Shown in pieces: positions 41,303 to 50,584 of a DNA stretch of 64,000 nt. The notes beneath the pieces were generated by a model. It saw only the letters and a list, made by a program, of their open reading frames with translations, was not told the DNA's origin and ran no database searches. Each line of letters opens with the position of its first letter. Within the stretch, counting starts at the first letter, position 1. Both the position numbers and the translations under genes were made by a program. The DNA is taken from positions 1-64,000 of the forward strand of contig SVSR01000002.1 in the NCBI GenBank assembly GCA_015064205.1. Reading direction: 5' to 3'. Source of the DNA: Oscillospiraceae bacterium (GTDB lineage Bacteria > Bacillota > Clostridia > Oscillospirales > CAG-272).

Positions 41303-42952
41303 ATGGCAGAACTTAAAAAGCTCAACTCTTTTGAGGGCGCTCAGGGCCCTGTTGTAACGATCGTTATGGACGGTATAGGTATCGCAAAGGAAGGCATTGG
41401 TAACGCAGTCGAAAGCGCATACACTCCGACTCTCGATATGCTTCGTGATAACTATCCGATGTTAAAGCTCAAGGCTCACGGTATGGCAGTCGGTCTGCCC
41501 TCTGATGATGACATGGGCAACTCCGAAGTTGGCCACAACGCGCTTGGTGCAGGTCAGGTATTTGCACAGGGCGCTAAGCTTGTAACCCAGTCTATCGAAA
41601 GCGGCAAGATATATAATTCCGACGCGTGGAAGGCTGTTATAAGCAACGTTAAGAATAACGGAACGCTTCATTTCCTCGGTCTTTTCTCCGACGGTAACGT
41701 ACACTCGCATATCGATCACTTAAAGGCTCTTATAATCAAAGCAAAAGAAGAAAAGGTGAGCCGCGTAAGACTTCATATACTCATCGACGGCCGTGACGTT
41801 GGCGAAACGTCGGCACTTGACTATATAGTTCCTTTCGAAGAATTTCTCGACTCACAGAGAAGCGCTGATTTCGACATCATGATAGCTTCGGGCGGCGGCA
41901 GAATGAAGATAACCATGGACAGATACGAAGCCGACTGGAGCATGGTTGAGCTCGGCTGGAAAACACACGTTCTCGGCGAGGTAAGACAGTTTGCTTCAGC
42001 AAAGGAAGCCGTTGAAACATACAGAAGTGAGCTTAAGGTAATCGACCAGGATCTTCCGCCTTTCGTTATCGCAAAGGACGGCAAGCCCGTCGGTACAATA
42101 AACGACGGCGACAGCGTTGTTTTCTACAACTTCAGAGGCGACCGTTCGATCGAAATATCCAAGGCGTTTGAAGACATTAAATTTGATAAGTTCGACCGCG
42201 TACGCTTCCCCAAGGTAGTTTACGCAGGTATGCTCGAATACGACGGCGACCTTCACATCCCGAGCCGTTACCTCGTATCTCCCCCCGAGATCACGAACAC
42301 AATGGGCGAATATCTTGCCGATATGAAAATCCCTCAGCTTGCTATTTCCGAAACCCAGAAATACGGCCACGTAACTTACTTCTGGAACGGAAACAAATCG
42401 GGCAAGTTCAGCGAAGAATATGAAACCTATATTGAAGTTCCCTCAGACGTCATTCCCTTTGAGCAGAGACCGTGGATGAAGAGCGCAGAGATAACCGACA
42501 AGCTTATCGAGTGCATCGAATCGGGCAAGTACAAGTACCTCAGAGTCAACTTCCCCAACGGCGACATGGTTGGACACACGGGAAATCTTCTTGCAACGAG
42601 AATCGGCGTTGAATCGGTAGATCTTGAGCTCAAGAGACTTCTCGAAGCTATCGACAAGGCTCACGGCGTTGCTCTTATCACGGCAGACCACGGAAACGCT
42701 GATGAAATGTATGAGGTAGACAAGAAAACGGGCGAGCCCAAGGCTGATAAGAACGGCAACTTCAAGGCTAAGACGAGTCACACGCTCAATCCCGTACCCT
42801 GCTTTATTTACGACAACTATTACAAGGACTGTTATACCGTAAAGACAGACGCAGGAGAGTTCGGTCTTTCAAACGTTGCCGCAACAGTTGTAAACCTTCT
42901 GGGTTATGAAGCTCCCTCAATGTGGGATACCTCTCTTATAGAAGCAAAGTAA
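41303..42952 (+). CDS. gpmI: 2,3-bisphosphoglycerate-independent phosphoglycerate mutase
   Basis: The 549-residue alkaline-phosphatase-superfamily enzyme interconverts 3- and 2-phosphoglycerate using two Mn ions. The metal ligand region VTIVMDGIGI and the phosphorylated serine in MGNSEVGHNALGAG (about residue 65-78) are intact, as are ITADHGNADEM and SHTLNPVP. It is somewhat longer than the usual ~510. The track start at 41243 begins at the promoter; ATG 41303 has GGAAAGGAAG upstream. It is followed by a 44-bp palindrome. Confidence 0.96.
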   Translation: MAELKKLNSFEGAQGPVVTIVMDGIGIAKEGIGNAVESAYTPTLDMLRDNYPMLKLKAHGMAVGLPSDDDMGNSEVGHNALGAGQVFAQGAKLVTQSIESGKIYNSDAWKAVISNVKNNGTLHFLGLFSDGNVHSHIDHLKALIIKAKEEKVSRVRLHILIDGRDVGETSALDYIVPFEEFLDSQRSADFDIMIASGGGRMKITMDRYEADWSMVELGWKTHVLGEVRQFASAKEAVETYRSELKVIDQDLPPFVIAKDGKPVGTINDGDSVVFYNFRGDRSIEISKAFEDIKFDKFDRVRFPKVVYAGMLEYDGDLHIPSRYLVSPPEITNTMGEYLADMKIPQLAISETQKYGHVTYFWNGNKSGKFSEEYETYIEVPSDVIPFEQRPWMKSAEITDKLIECIESGKYKYLRVNFPNGDMVGHTGNLLATRIGVESVDLELKRLLEAIDKAHGVALITADHGNADEMYEVDKKTGEPKADKNGNFKAKTSHTLNPVPCFIYDNYYKDCYTVKTDAGEFGLSNVAATVVNLLGYEAPSMWDTSLIEAK

Positions 42953-42960
42953 CATATATT

Positions 42961-43004
42961 ATAAACACCGCAAACATATAGCGCTATATGTTTGCGGTGT
43001 TTAT
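42961..43004. terminator. 44-bp perfect palindrome after gpmI, likely terminator
   Basis: The arms ataaacaccgcaaacatata-gc and gc-tatatgtttgcggtgttt-at are exact reverse complements over 22 bp with no loop. It starts eight bases after the gpmI stop. The T run on the plus strand is short (gcaatttta). No gene converges on it, so it acts on gpmI transcripts and perhaps blocks read-through toward the DAHP synthase gene. Confidence 0.8.
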
Positions 43005-43054
43005 GCAATTTTACGGTAAAATTTGCGTTTTTGTGTACCGTGCGACGATAATTA

Positions 43055-43083
43055 TTGATTTTTTGTATGTATAGTGCTATAAT
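43055..43083 (+). promoter_or_regulatory. Sigma-A promoter of the DAHP synthase gene
   Basis: TTGATT (43055-43060), 17 bp, TATAAT (43078-43083). Confidence 0.8.
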
Positions 43084-43120
43084 CAGATATAATAAGAGAA
43101 AATAAGAAAGAAGAATATTT

Positions 43121-44149
43121 ATGAGCATGAATTTCGAAAGAAAGCTCCCGATACCGCAGGACGTAAAAGAGCAATACCCGTTATCCGACGAGCTTGCAAA
43201 GACCGTAGAGTCAAGAGCCGCAGAGCTAAAGGATATTTTCACAGGCAAGTCTGATAAATTTGTTCTTATCATAGGGCCTTGCTCGGCGGATAATGAAGAC
43301 AGCGTTATAGACTATATATCAAGGCTTCGCAAAGTCCAGCAAAAGGTTGCTGACAAGATATTTATAGTTCCCAGAATATATACCAACAAGCCGAGAACGA
43401 CCAGCGACGGCTACAAGGGCATGCTCCACCAGCCTAATCCCAATGAAAAACCCGACATGTACAAGGGTATCGTCGCGATCCGTGAGCTTCATATGCGCGC
43501 TCTTAAAGAAACAGGATTTTCATGTGCTGACGAGATGTTATATCCCGAAAACTACCGCTATTTAAGCGATGTTCTCGGTTACGTTGCGATAGGTGCGCGC
43601 TCTGTTGAAAACCAACAGCACCGGCTTGTATCAAGCGGTCTTGATATACCGGTTGGTATGAAAAACCCAACGAGCGGCGATATTTCGGTCATGATGAACT
43701 CGATAACCGCGGCTCAGCACAAGCACACGTTTATATACAGAGGCTGGGAAGTGCACTCAGACGGAAACCCGTACGCGCACGCTATTTTGCGCGGATACGT
43801 AAACCGTCACGGCCAATCGATGCCGAACTACCACTTTGAAGACCTTCTTCATCTTGCAGAGTGTTATTCCGAAAGCGGACTTGCAAATCCCTCGGTTATC
43901 GTTGACACAAACCATGCAAACTCAGGTAAAAAATATCTTGAACAGATAAGGATAGCAAAAGAGGTCCTGCACAGCTGCCGACACGACGCACAGGTTAAAA
44001 AGCTTGTAAAAGGTCTGATGATCGAAAGCTATATAGAAGACGGCGCACAAAAGATAGGCGAAGGCATATACGGCAAATCCATAACAGACCCATGCCTTGG
44101 ATTTGAAAAATCCGAAAGACTTATATATGATATAGCGGAGCTTCTTTAA
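43121..44149 (+). CDS. 3-deoxy-7-phosphoheptulonate synthase, AroFGH type
   Basis: The 342-residue class I DAHP synthase condenses phosphoenolpyruvate and erythrose 4-phosphate, the entry step of aromatic amino acid synthesis. It shows IIGPCSADN (metal ligand Cys), PRIYTNKPRTTSDGYKGMLHQPN, GARSVENQQHR, GMKNPTSGD, DTNHANSGKK and MIESYIEDG. The N-terminal extension contains LPIPQDVKEQYPL, as in feedback-inhibited AroFGH enzymes. No trp or phe attenuator is evident in the short leader. aroF/G/H cannot be told apart by eye. Confidence 0.93.
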   Translation: MSMNFERKLPIPQDVKEQYPLSDELAKTVESRAAELKDIFTGKSDKFVLIIGPCSADNEDSVIDYISRLRKVQQKVADKIFIVPRIYTNKPRTTSDGYKGMLHQPNPNEKPDMYKGIVAIRELHMRALKETGFSCADEMLYPENYRYLSDVLGYVAIGARSVENQQHRLVSSGLDIPVGMKNPTSGDISVMMNSITAAQHKHTFIYRGWEVHSDGNPYAHAILRGYVNRHGQSMPNYHFEDLLHLAECYSESGLANPSVIVDTNHANSGKKYLEQIRIAKEVLHSCRHDAQVKKLVKGLMIESYIEDGAQKIGEGIYGKSITDPCLGFEKSERLIYDIAELL

Positions 44150-44154
44150 ATAAA

Positions 44155-44203
44155 TATAATAAAAAAGCAGGCGAATGATTCAAATAACGCTTGCTTTTTT
44201 ATT
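44155..44203 (+). terminator. Terminator of the DAHP synthase gene
   Basis: AAAAAAGCAGGCG/CGCTTGCTTTTTT stem (one G-T pair) with a 14-base loop, ending in TTTTTTATT. Confidence 0.8.
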
Positions 44204-44299
44204 GACTTTTATTTTATTACATAGTATAATTATAATGATATATAATGCTTTTTCAAACTGATCTGATACTCTGTATCCGAGATATATGGAGGTGAAAAA

Positions 44300-45883
44300 A
44301 TGCCGCAGAATAAAAAAGAAAACGAAGTTGCCAAAACTCCCTCTGATCTGTTTTTACGTCTTGAAGAGGATGAGACTCTGCTTGACTACTCATATACTGC
44401 TCAGAATGAGGAATTTGAACTCCTTCTTCCTATAATCGGCGATGAACCGGAAAATGAGAGCGATGAAGAACCTGCAATAAATAAATACGCAGAAGATCCT
44501 GCGCCTTCAGAAGAAGAAAAGGAGTATTTTTCAAGGAAAAAAGAAAAAAAGAAAAAAGAAGCTTCTAAAAAATCTGCAAAGAAAGATATCAAGAACAAAG
44601 ATAAAAAGGAAAAGAAAACAAAAAAATCCGATAAGAAAACCAAGAAAAAAGAAGAGAAAGACAAGACAGAGAAGAAAAAAGAAAAGTCTGCAAAGAAAAC
44701 GGCACATGTTTTCCCGGTGATATCAAAGGTCTTTATAATACTTATCTCGCTCGTGCTTGTTCTCGGCGCGGCTTATCATCATTACATAAAGCCGGCGGCA
44801 GAGGCGCGTGAGCTTGAACAAAAGCAAGCTATGACCGGCGCTCTTGTTCAAGAAATATTTGGAAATGACGCGGACTTTGAGTCGGTTGAGCCTTCATACA
44901 GGTCGGTTGACGAGCTCTACAAGGTTACGTCTGAAAACATCACACATCCTCTCGGTTATTGCGCTCTCGTATCACCTGAGGGCAAAAACGGCGAGATCAG
45001 CATGATGGTCGGAGTTAGCTTTTCAAAAACGGTTATCGGCATCAAAGTCTTATCCCACAGCGAGGACGAAAAGAGAGGCGCAGGGGTACTTTCGGGCGAG
45101 TATCTGAGCAATTATATAGGCCTTTGGGGCGACAGCATTCCTTTTGAAGAAGATATAAACGCCGTATCAAGCGCGACTGTAACGTCAAGAGCAGTTAACG
45201 ATGGTATCAACTCGGCGCTTTCGGTATATAACGACATATTTACCGATTTCACAAAGCCTGATACTCTTAGCGTTAAAGATGCGATGTTTGAGCTTTTCGG
45301 CTGGATATACGACGAACATAAAATTGTCAACACAGACCCGACAACCCATCCGTTTCGCGATATGTATGCGCTTTCGGTAAGATCGGGAGACGATAACAAA
45401 TTTGTAGGTTATGCGGCACAGGTAAAAGCGGTCACAGACAGCGGAAGCGCCGACCTGCTTATCGGTATTTACTACGACACGATACTCGGCGTAAAGGTTC
45501 TCGATTACGAAGGCTCAGGATTTTCAAAGCTTGCCTCTGACACAGAATATCTTGAACTACTTAAAACTGACAGAGAGCGACCTGCCGATCCCGAATACGG
45601 CGTAAGCATACCCGAATATCCCGAGCAGGAAAACGAAGCTCGCGCCGTTACACAAAAGGCGGCTGAAGCACTTGACTTCTATTCTTATTTTTACGACACG
45701 TACAATGCCGTTTCGGAGGATGCCGAGGTAACAAGCGAGGCAGAGGCAGAATCAGAAACTGTATCCGAAGCAGAAACTGAAACTGAGGCGGAGCCCGCAA
45801 CTGTATCCGAAACAGAAACTGAAACTGAGGCGGAGCCCGCAACTGTATCCGAAACAGAAACTGAAACTGAAGTTGAAGCATAA
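44300..45883 (+). CDS. Membrane-anchored protein with two FMN-binding (RnfG-like) domains
   Basis: The 527-residue protein has an acidic then very Lys-rich cytoplasmic N-terminus (about 70-140) and a membrane helix (about 143-165, VFPVISKVFIILISLVLVLGAAY). Two extracytoplasmic FMN-binding domains follow (about 190-310 and 335-460). The first ends in INAVSSATVTSRAVNDG, close to the ApbE flavinylation motif (SGATxT, with Gly to Ser); the second lacks it. The C-terminus has 14-residue ETETEAEPATVS repeats. It suggests a covalently flavinylated surface electron carrier, but no rnf, apbE or partner lies nearby. It precedes trmB by 23 bases. Confidence 0.8.
   Translation: MPQNKKENEVAKTPSDLFLRLEEDETLLDYSYTAQNEEFELLLPIIGDEPENESDEEPAINKYAEDPAPSEEEKEYFSRKKEKKKKEASKKSAKKDIKNKDKKEKKTKKSDKKTKKKEEKDKTEKKKEKSAKKTAHVFPVISKVFIILISLVLVLGAAYHHYIKPAAEARELEQKQAMTGALVQEIFGNDADFESVEPSYRSVDELYKVTSENITHPLGYCALVSPEGKNGEISMMVGVSFSKTVIGIKVLSHSEDEKRGAGVLSGEYLSNYIGLWGDSIPFEEDINAVSSATVTSRAVNDGINSALSVYNDIFTDFTKPDTLSVKDAMFELFGWIYDEHKIVNTDPTTHPFRDMYALSVRSGDDNKFVGYAAQVKAVTDSGSADLLIGIYYDTILGVKVLDYEGSGFSKLASDTEYLELLKTDRERPADPEYGVSIPEYPEQENEARAVTQKAAEALDFYSYFYDTYNAVSEDAEVTSEAEAESETVSEAETETEAEPATVSETETETEAEPATVSETETETEVEA
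45771..45877 (+). repeat. 42-bp tandem repeat encoding ETETEAEPATVS
   Basis: About two and a half copies of a 42-bp unit (gaaactgaggcggagcccgc...) form the acidic tail of the FMN-binding protein. The Glu/Thr composition is like the stalk at 2-130. Confidence 0.8.
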
Positions 45884-45906
45884 ACGAGTCCTGAAAGGAA
45901 GATTCC

Positions 45907-46542
45907 ATGAGAATGAGAAAAAAGAAGCACGCGGACGAGAGAATAGAGGCGTGCAGCGATATATTATTAAAGCTTGACGAAAACGGCGAGCTTGCAGATG
46001 AATTCTTATCGCAAGATAAAATACATATGGAGATCGGATGCGGCAAGGGCACGTTTATATGCGAAACGGCAAAGGCCAATCCCGATATAAGCTACATAGC
46101 AGTTGAGAAGATATCAAACGTTATGGTAAGCGCACTTGAGAGAGCTAAGAGCGAAAACATAGAAAATATCCGTTTTATAATCACGGACGCGGCGAAGATC
46201 TGCGAAAAGCTTAAAGAGCATTCGGTTGAAAGGCTCTATCTTAACTTTTCAGACCCGTGGCCCAAAAAGGGGTATGCAAAGCGAAGGCTTACTCACAGAG
46301 GGTTTCTTCAAATGTACAAAAGAATTTTAAAGCCGGGCGGAGCAATATTTTTTAAGACAGACAACCGACCTCTGTTTGATTTTTCGCTTGAAGAGTTTGC
46401 CGCAGAAGGATTTAAGCTTGAAGCTGTTACAAACGACTTACATTCAAGCGAATATGCAAAAGACAATATCATGACAGAATATGAAACAAACTTTTCAAGC
46501 ATGGGTATTCCGATCAATCGGGTTGAGGCGTATCTTGAATAA
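45907..46542 (+). CDS. trmB: tRNA (guanine-N7-)-methyltransferase
   Basis: The 211-residue SAM enzyme methylates G46 in the variable loop of tRNAs. It contains HMEIGCGKGTFI (motif I, about 40-51), the family signature LNFSDPWPKKGYAKRRLTHRGFL, LKPGGAIFFKTDN and the C-terminal MTEYETNF. AGGAAG precedes the ATG. It lies behind the FMN-binding protein gene and ends with its own terminator. Confidence 0.96.
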   Translation: MRMRKKKHADERIEACSDILLKLDENGELADEFLSQDKIHMEIGCGKGTFICETAKANPDISYIAVEKISNVMVSALERAKSENIENIRFIITDAAKICEKLKEHSVERLYLNFSDPWPKKGYAKRRLTHRGFLQMYKRILKPGGAIFFKTDNRPLFDFSLEEFAAEGFKLEAVTNDLHSSEYAKDNIMTEYETNFSSMGIPINRVEAYLE

Positions 46543-46544
46543 TC

Positions 46545-46577
46545 AAAAAAGTCCGCAGAAAATCTGCGGACTTTTTT
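46545..46577 (+). terminator. Terminator of trmB
   Basis: AAAAAAGTCCGCAGA/TCTGCGGACTTTTTT perfect stem with a 3-4-base loop. Confidence 0.93.
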
Positions 46578-46617
46578 GATTATTTTTAAAAAACAATTCA
46601 TAATGTTGCGATAATTA

Positions 46618-46646
46618 TTGACATATTGTGACGTGCATGTTACAAT
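46618..46646 (+). promoter_or_regulatory. Sigma-A promoter of the DUF975 gene
   Basis: TTGACA (46618-46623), 17 bp, TACAAT (46641-46646). Confidence 0.88.
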
Positions 46647-46695
46647 TTAATCATACAGTATTAACTGTATATATTATTTTTCCAGGAGGTCCCCT

Positions 46696-47349
46696 ATGGA
46701 CAGAGTAAAAATTAAAGAACAATCGAAACAGCAGATCAAGGGTAAGATCGGAATTTTATTCGTTATCTCTTTGATCATCGGTGCCATCTCTTCTGTAGCA
46801 ACTGCTGTTCTCTACTTATTCGTTCCTTTTGGATCTATCATATCTGCAGTACTTATAACACCTGCGTTCTCGCTCAGCTTGATTCGTGTTTATCTCTCAG
46901 TTACAGCTGACAAAAAACCCGAAGTGAGCGATGCTTTCAGCGGATATGACGATTTCTGGAGCGCATTTAAGGTAACGTTCTTTGTTGGCCTTTTCACATT
47001 CCTCTGGTCATTGTTATTCGTAATACCCGGCATTGTAAAATCCTACGCATATTCAATGTCTATGTACATTCTTGCTGAAAACAAGGGTATGGGCGCGTTT
47101 GAAGCTATCAACCGTTCCAAGGAAATGACAAACGGGCACAAGATGGATCTCTTTGTTCTTACCCTTTCGTTCATTGGTTGGGCACTTCTTTGCAGCATTA
47201 CGTGCGGAATTGCATACATTTACGTTGGTCCGTACATGAACACAACATTCGCTAACTACTATCTCGCACTTAAAGGTGCAGCAGCTACGGCAAAAGCAGA
47301 GCCTTCAAGCGAGATCGAAGCCCAAGCAAATGAGCCTGTCAGCGAATAA
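46696..47349 (+). CDS. DUF975-family membrane protein
   Basis: The 217-residue protein has about five membrane helices. It matches DUF975: an N-terminal KEQSKQQIKGK amphipathic stretch, then ITPAFSLSLIRVYLSV, VSDAFSGYDDFWSAFKVTFFV, FVIPGIVKSYAYSMSMYILAEN and MTNGHKMDLFVLTLSFIGW, followed by a short Ala/Glu-rich tail. The function of DUF975 is unknown; some members are induced by envelope stress. Single-gene unit with strong AGGAGG site. Confidence 0.88.
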   Translation: MDRVKIKEQSKQQIKGKIGILFVISLIIGAISSVATAVLYLFVPFGSIISAVLITPAFSLSLIRVYLSVTADKKPEVSDAFSGYDDFWSAFKVTFFVGLFTFLWSLLFVIPGIVKSYAYSMSMYILAENKGMGAFEAINRSKEMTNGHKMDLFVLTLSFIGWALLCSITCGIAYIYVGPYMNTTFANYYLALKGAAATAKAEPSSEIEAQANEPVSE

Positions 47350-47360
47350 ATTATATAAGC

Positions 47361-47393
47361 AAAAAGAGTGCAGTAAATACTGCACTCTTTTTT
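47361..47393. terminator. Bidirectional terminator between DUF975 and flippase genes
   Basis: AAAAGAGTGCAGT/ACTGCACTCTTTT stem with a 4-base loop; T-rich on both strands. Confidence 0.9.
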
Positions 47394-47394
47394 A

Positions 47395-48840
47395 TTAACC
47401 TGTTCGTTTCTTTAAAATTTTCATAGCGCCTGCAAGTATCGGCTTTGCGTTGAGCGCAAAGATCAGGATAATTGAAATCGCCTGAATAGGATAAGCATAT
47501 GCATGCTCTGATATGAGAAATATCGACTGCATTATTATCAGGGCGGTGTTTACGCTTACTTTAACCGTATGCTGGTTAAATGGTATCATACGTCTTGTTG
47601 TAATTGCCCGTATAACATAAACTATAACGTAGCAGGCAAGCGTTGCAAATGCCGCGCCGTTTGCGCCATACGGGACTATAAGCACTATGTTGAGCACTAT
47701 ATTCACAAGTGCGCCCATAAGCGCGGTTATAAAGGAAAGCATACTTTTCTTATCAACGAGATAAACGCTTCCCATAAAGGTTACAAGGCTTGAATATACC
47801 GTTGCGCAAATAAGCAGGGGCATATAGCGCCATGCATCAAAATATGAGGGGGCGAAAAGTATGTCTGCAAAAATCTGCGAGAGCGCGATAAGTACTGCAG
47901 CGCTCATAAAAAGCATAGACTGAAAGCTGTTGAATACCACGCCGAAAAACTCTGCATGCTCTTTTTTGTCTGCGCCATCCTTTTCAACCACAGCCGAAAA
48001 CTGCCATGCCTCAGTAAACACGCTTGACAAGAGAAGGAGTATCGTCGGGATCTTGAACGCGGCGGCGTAAAGTCCGTTTATATCGTCGCCAATAACCGCG
48101 CGTATGATGTAGCGGTCAGCAACGTTCGTTACCCACCAGAACACCGTTGTTGGTATAAGCGGAACACTGTATTTAAGCATAGTTCCAAAAAGCTCCCTGC
48201 TGAAATTTGAGGGGGCGATTTTTTTTAAAAGTCCAAGCTTTATAAACAAAAACAGCGAAACGAGAAGATCGGATACTATAACCGAGAGAACATATCCGGT
48301 AACGCCCATATCAAATCCGATCAGAAAAATGATGTTGAACGTTATATTGAGCGCCGTTGATATTATGCCCTGAAGCGCAAAGAGCGTGTTCTGCCCGATT
48401 GCGCGGGTGTATCTTGAAACCAGGTAATGCACGCTTGCGCAAAAAACGTAAAGATACACGAGAGGGAAATATCCGTCAAAATACCCTATTTTGCAAAGGA
48501 GGGGCAAAAACAGCGCAAATATTACACAACCCGCAAGCGTTACGTAAAGGCCTGTTGTGAGTACTTTTTCACTCTTTATATCCTTATCCATGGCAAAGCG
48601 GAAAACCGCTTCGTACATGCCAAGCGAAATAAGCGGTATGAGCAGATTCGCCGTTTGAGAGATAATGTCGGCAGTACTGTACTGCGCGCTTGTAAGAAGC
48701 CTTGTATAGAGAGGCATCAGCAAAAACACGAGTATTTTCGAGCCAAGCGTACCAAGCGCGAGCACCGCCGTGTTTGTTATCAGCTTTTTATACTTATCCA
48801 AATTTATACTTTCCTTTATTTTATCATAATATCGGCGCAA
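47395..48840 (-). CDS. Polysaccharide flippase (Wzx/MOP superfamily)
   Basis: The 481-residue membrane protein has 12-14 predicted helices. It shows the opening LITNTAVLALGTLGSKILVFLLMPLYTRLLTSAQYSTADI typical of polysaccharide-biosynthesis MOP flippases. It should move lipid-linked glycan units across the membrane. No glycosyltransferase gene is nearby. Its start overlaps the 3' end of the cardiolipin synthase gene by 17 bases, indicating coupled expression. Confidence 0.88.
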   Translation of the reverse strand: MRRYYDKIKESINLDKYKKLITNTAVLALGTLGSKILVFLLMPLYTRLLTSAQYSTADIISQTANLLIPLISLGMYEAVFRFAMDKDIKSEKVLTTGLYVTLAGCVIFALFLPLLCKIGYFDGYFPLVYLYVFCASVHYLVSRYTRAIGQNTLFALQGIISTALNITFNIIFLIGFDMGVTGYVLSVIVSDLLVSLFLFIKLGLLKKIAPSNFSRELFGTMLKYSVPLIPTTVFWWVTNVADRYIIRAVIGDDINGLYAAAFKIPTILLLLSSVFTEAWQFSAVVEKDGADKKEHAEFFGVVFNSFQSMLFMSAAVLIALSQIFADILFAPSYFDAWRYMPLLICATVYSSLVTFMGSVYLVDKKSMLSFITALMGALVNIVLNIVLIVPYGANGAAFATLACYVIVYVIRAITTRRMIPFNQHTVKVSVNTALIIMQSIFLISEHAYAYPIQAISIILIFALNAKPILAGAMKILKKRTG

Positions 48841-50353
48841 AGACCTTTAATAAGCTCATCAGAAGTCCGTGACGCTTTACAATGAGCTCTACCTTAGTTT
48901 CGGTTATTTCCTCACAAAGCTCTTGGGTTTTTATAAAATCGTCGGTTATATCCCCGATGACTGTACTTCCGCTTATAAAAATGGCACTTTCGAAATGCAG
49001 ATAGAGACTGCGGTAGTCAAGATTTATTGAGCCGACAACGGCGCGTTCGGAGTCTACTGCCATAGTTTTTGAATGAATAAATCCCGGTGTATACTCATAT
49101 ATCTTCACGCCGTTTTTGACAAGCTCAGAGTAAAACGAGCGCGTTACCGTGTGAACGTACCACTTATCAGGTTTGTGCGGCACGATTATACGAACGTCAA
49201 TTCCGCTTTTAGCCGCAACGCAAAGCGCGCTCACAAGCTCATTGTCCGGAATCAGGTAGGGAGTTGTGATGTATATGCTCCGTTTAGCCCTTGATATCAT
49301 CGAAAGATACGTTCTCTCGCCCGTATTTTCACGGTCGAGAGGAGAGTCGCAGTAGGGCTGAAGAAATCCGTCGGTGTCCTTCTCATCATACATTATATCT
49401 ATATACTTACACATATCGGCATCGATCGGGTTTTGCATATACCACGTTTGCAAAAACATGAGCACAAACGAGCGCACAGCTTTGCCCTCTATCATTATCG
49501 AGCTATCCTTCCAATGACCGAATCTCTCAAGCCTGTTTGCATATTCGTCGGCAATATTGATGCCTCCCGTTATGGCGATCTTACCGTCAACCACGAATAT
49601 TTTTCGGTGATCGCGATTGTTCTGCATTACGGTGGCTACGGGGATAAAAGGGTTAAACTCCATTGTTTTTATGCCAAGCGCCGCCATTCTTTCGGGAAAA
49701 TCCCTTTGCAGTGTTGCTAGGCTTCCCATTCCGTCGTATATGATACGAACCTCGACGCCCATCTTCACTTTATAAGTAAGCTCTTCGAGCAATTCCGTAA
49801 AAAAGCTATCCTCTCTTATAATAAAGGATTCGATAAAAACGTAATTTTGCGCGCTCTTTATCGCCTGCTTCATAGCCTCAAGGCACTCCTCGCCGCTTGC
49901 AAGATACGTTTGTTTTCCCCCTCTGTAAAGAGGAAAACCTGCGTTTTCAAGATATTTTGATATAAGGCCCGAGGCTTCGTCTGACTTCAAAAGCTCATCC
50001 TTTACGCTTTTATCAAAGCTATACAGCGATTTTATTCTTCCGAGTATCCTTTTTTCCGTTTTTGCGAAATCCCTTGTTGACGACTGCCCCTTAGATATGA
50101 TATAAAGCAGCCCTCCGAAAAGAGGAAAGGAGAGTATCGGTAAGGTCCACGCAAGCTTATAGGCGGGATTGTAGTCTTTATTGAGAATATAGATAACAAC
50201 TGCAATGCTGACAATCGCCATAACAACGTTAAAGAATATAATATAGTCGCTCATTATCGCAACGGCAACGCAGAAAAATACTATCTGCAAAAGCGCAAGC
50301 AAAGCTATAAGAATAAGCCTGCCCGTCAGCGTTTGTATATACTTTCTTTTCAC
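48824..50353 (-). CDS. cls: Cardiolipin synthase
   Basis: The 509-residue phospholipase D-superfamily enzyme condenses two phosphatidylglycerols. There are two N-terminal membrane helices (about 10-55) and two HKD motifs: HRKIFVVDGKIAITGG (about 245) and HSKTMAVDSERAVVGS (about 425). The start codon is GTG (50353), preceded by AGGAGGGAT. It is first in a two-gene unit with the flippase gene. Confidence 0.95.
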   Translation of the reverse strand: MKRKYIQTLTGRLILIALLALLQIVFFCVAVAIMSDYIIFFNVVMAIVSIAVVIYILNKDYNPAYKLAWTLPILSFPLFGGLLYIISKGQSSTRDFAKTEKRILGRIKSLYSFDKSVKDELLKSDEASGLISKYLENAGFPLYRGGKQTYLASGEECLEAMKQAIKSAQNYVFIESFIIREDSFFTELLEELTYKVKMGVEVRIIYDGMGSLATLQRDFPERMAALGIKTMEFNPFIPVATVMQNNRDHRKIFVVDGKIAITGGINIADEYANRLERFGHWKDSSIMIEGKAVRSFVLMFLQTWYMQNPIDADMCKYIDIMYDEKDTDGFLQPYCDSPLDRENTGERTYLSMISRAKRSIYITTPYLIPDNELVSALCVAAKSGIDVRIIVPHKPDKWYVHTVTRSFYSELVKNGVKIYEYTPGFIHSKTMAVDSERAVVGSINLDYRSLYLHFESAIFISGSTVIGDITDDFIKTQELCEEITETKVELIVKRHGLLMSLLKVFAPIL

Positions 50354-50532
50354 ACAAATCCCTCCTTTTTTATCACACTTTACTAATTATTGTAGCACAT
50401 ATTCAAAAACAATTCAAGTATACATATTCAGATTTTAATATGCCGAAAATCGTATCATATATTATGAGATAATACGACCGCATACACTATAACACAGCAA
50501 AGTCTGCGGTATTGGGCATAAACTGATCTTTT

Positions 50533-50563
50533 TTCGACAGTATTTTGCAGTCATTCTTCGACA
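50533..50563 (+). promoter_or_regulatory. Two Spo0A (0A) boxes upstream of spoIIE
   Basis: TTCGACA occurs at 50533-50539 and again at 50557-50563, 24 bp apart and in the same orientation. It is the reverse complement of the 0A-box consensus TGTCGAA. The second box ends 21 bp before a TAAAAT -10 (50585-50590) that lacks a -35. This is the layout of Spo0A-activated sigma-A promoters such as spoIIE and spoIIG. Confidence 0.75.
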
Positions 50564-50584
50564 GACTGATGTTTTCCTTTGTTG

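Noticed and set aside
45648-46079. 143-aa minus-strand ORF over the acidic repeat of the FMN-binding protein
   Set aside because: Its repeats (FQFLFRIQLRAPP) merely mirror the 42-bp coding repeat on the plus strand.
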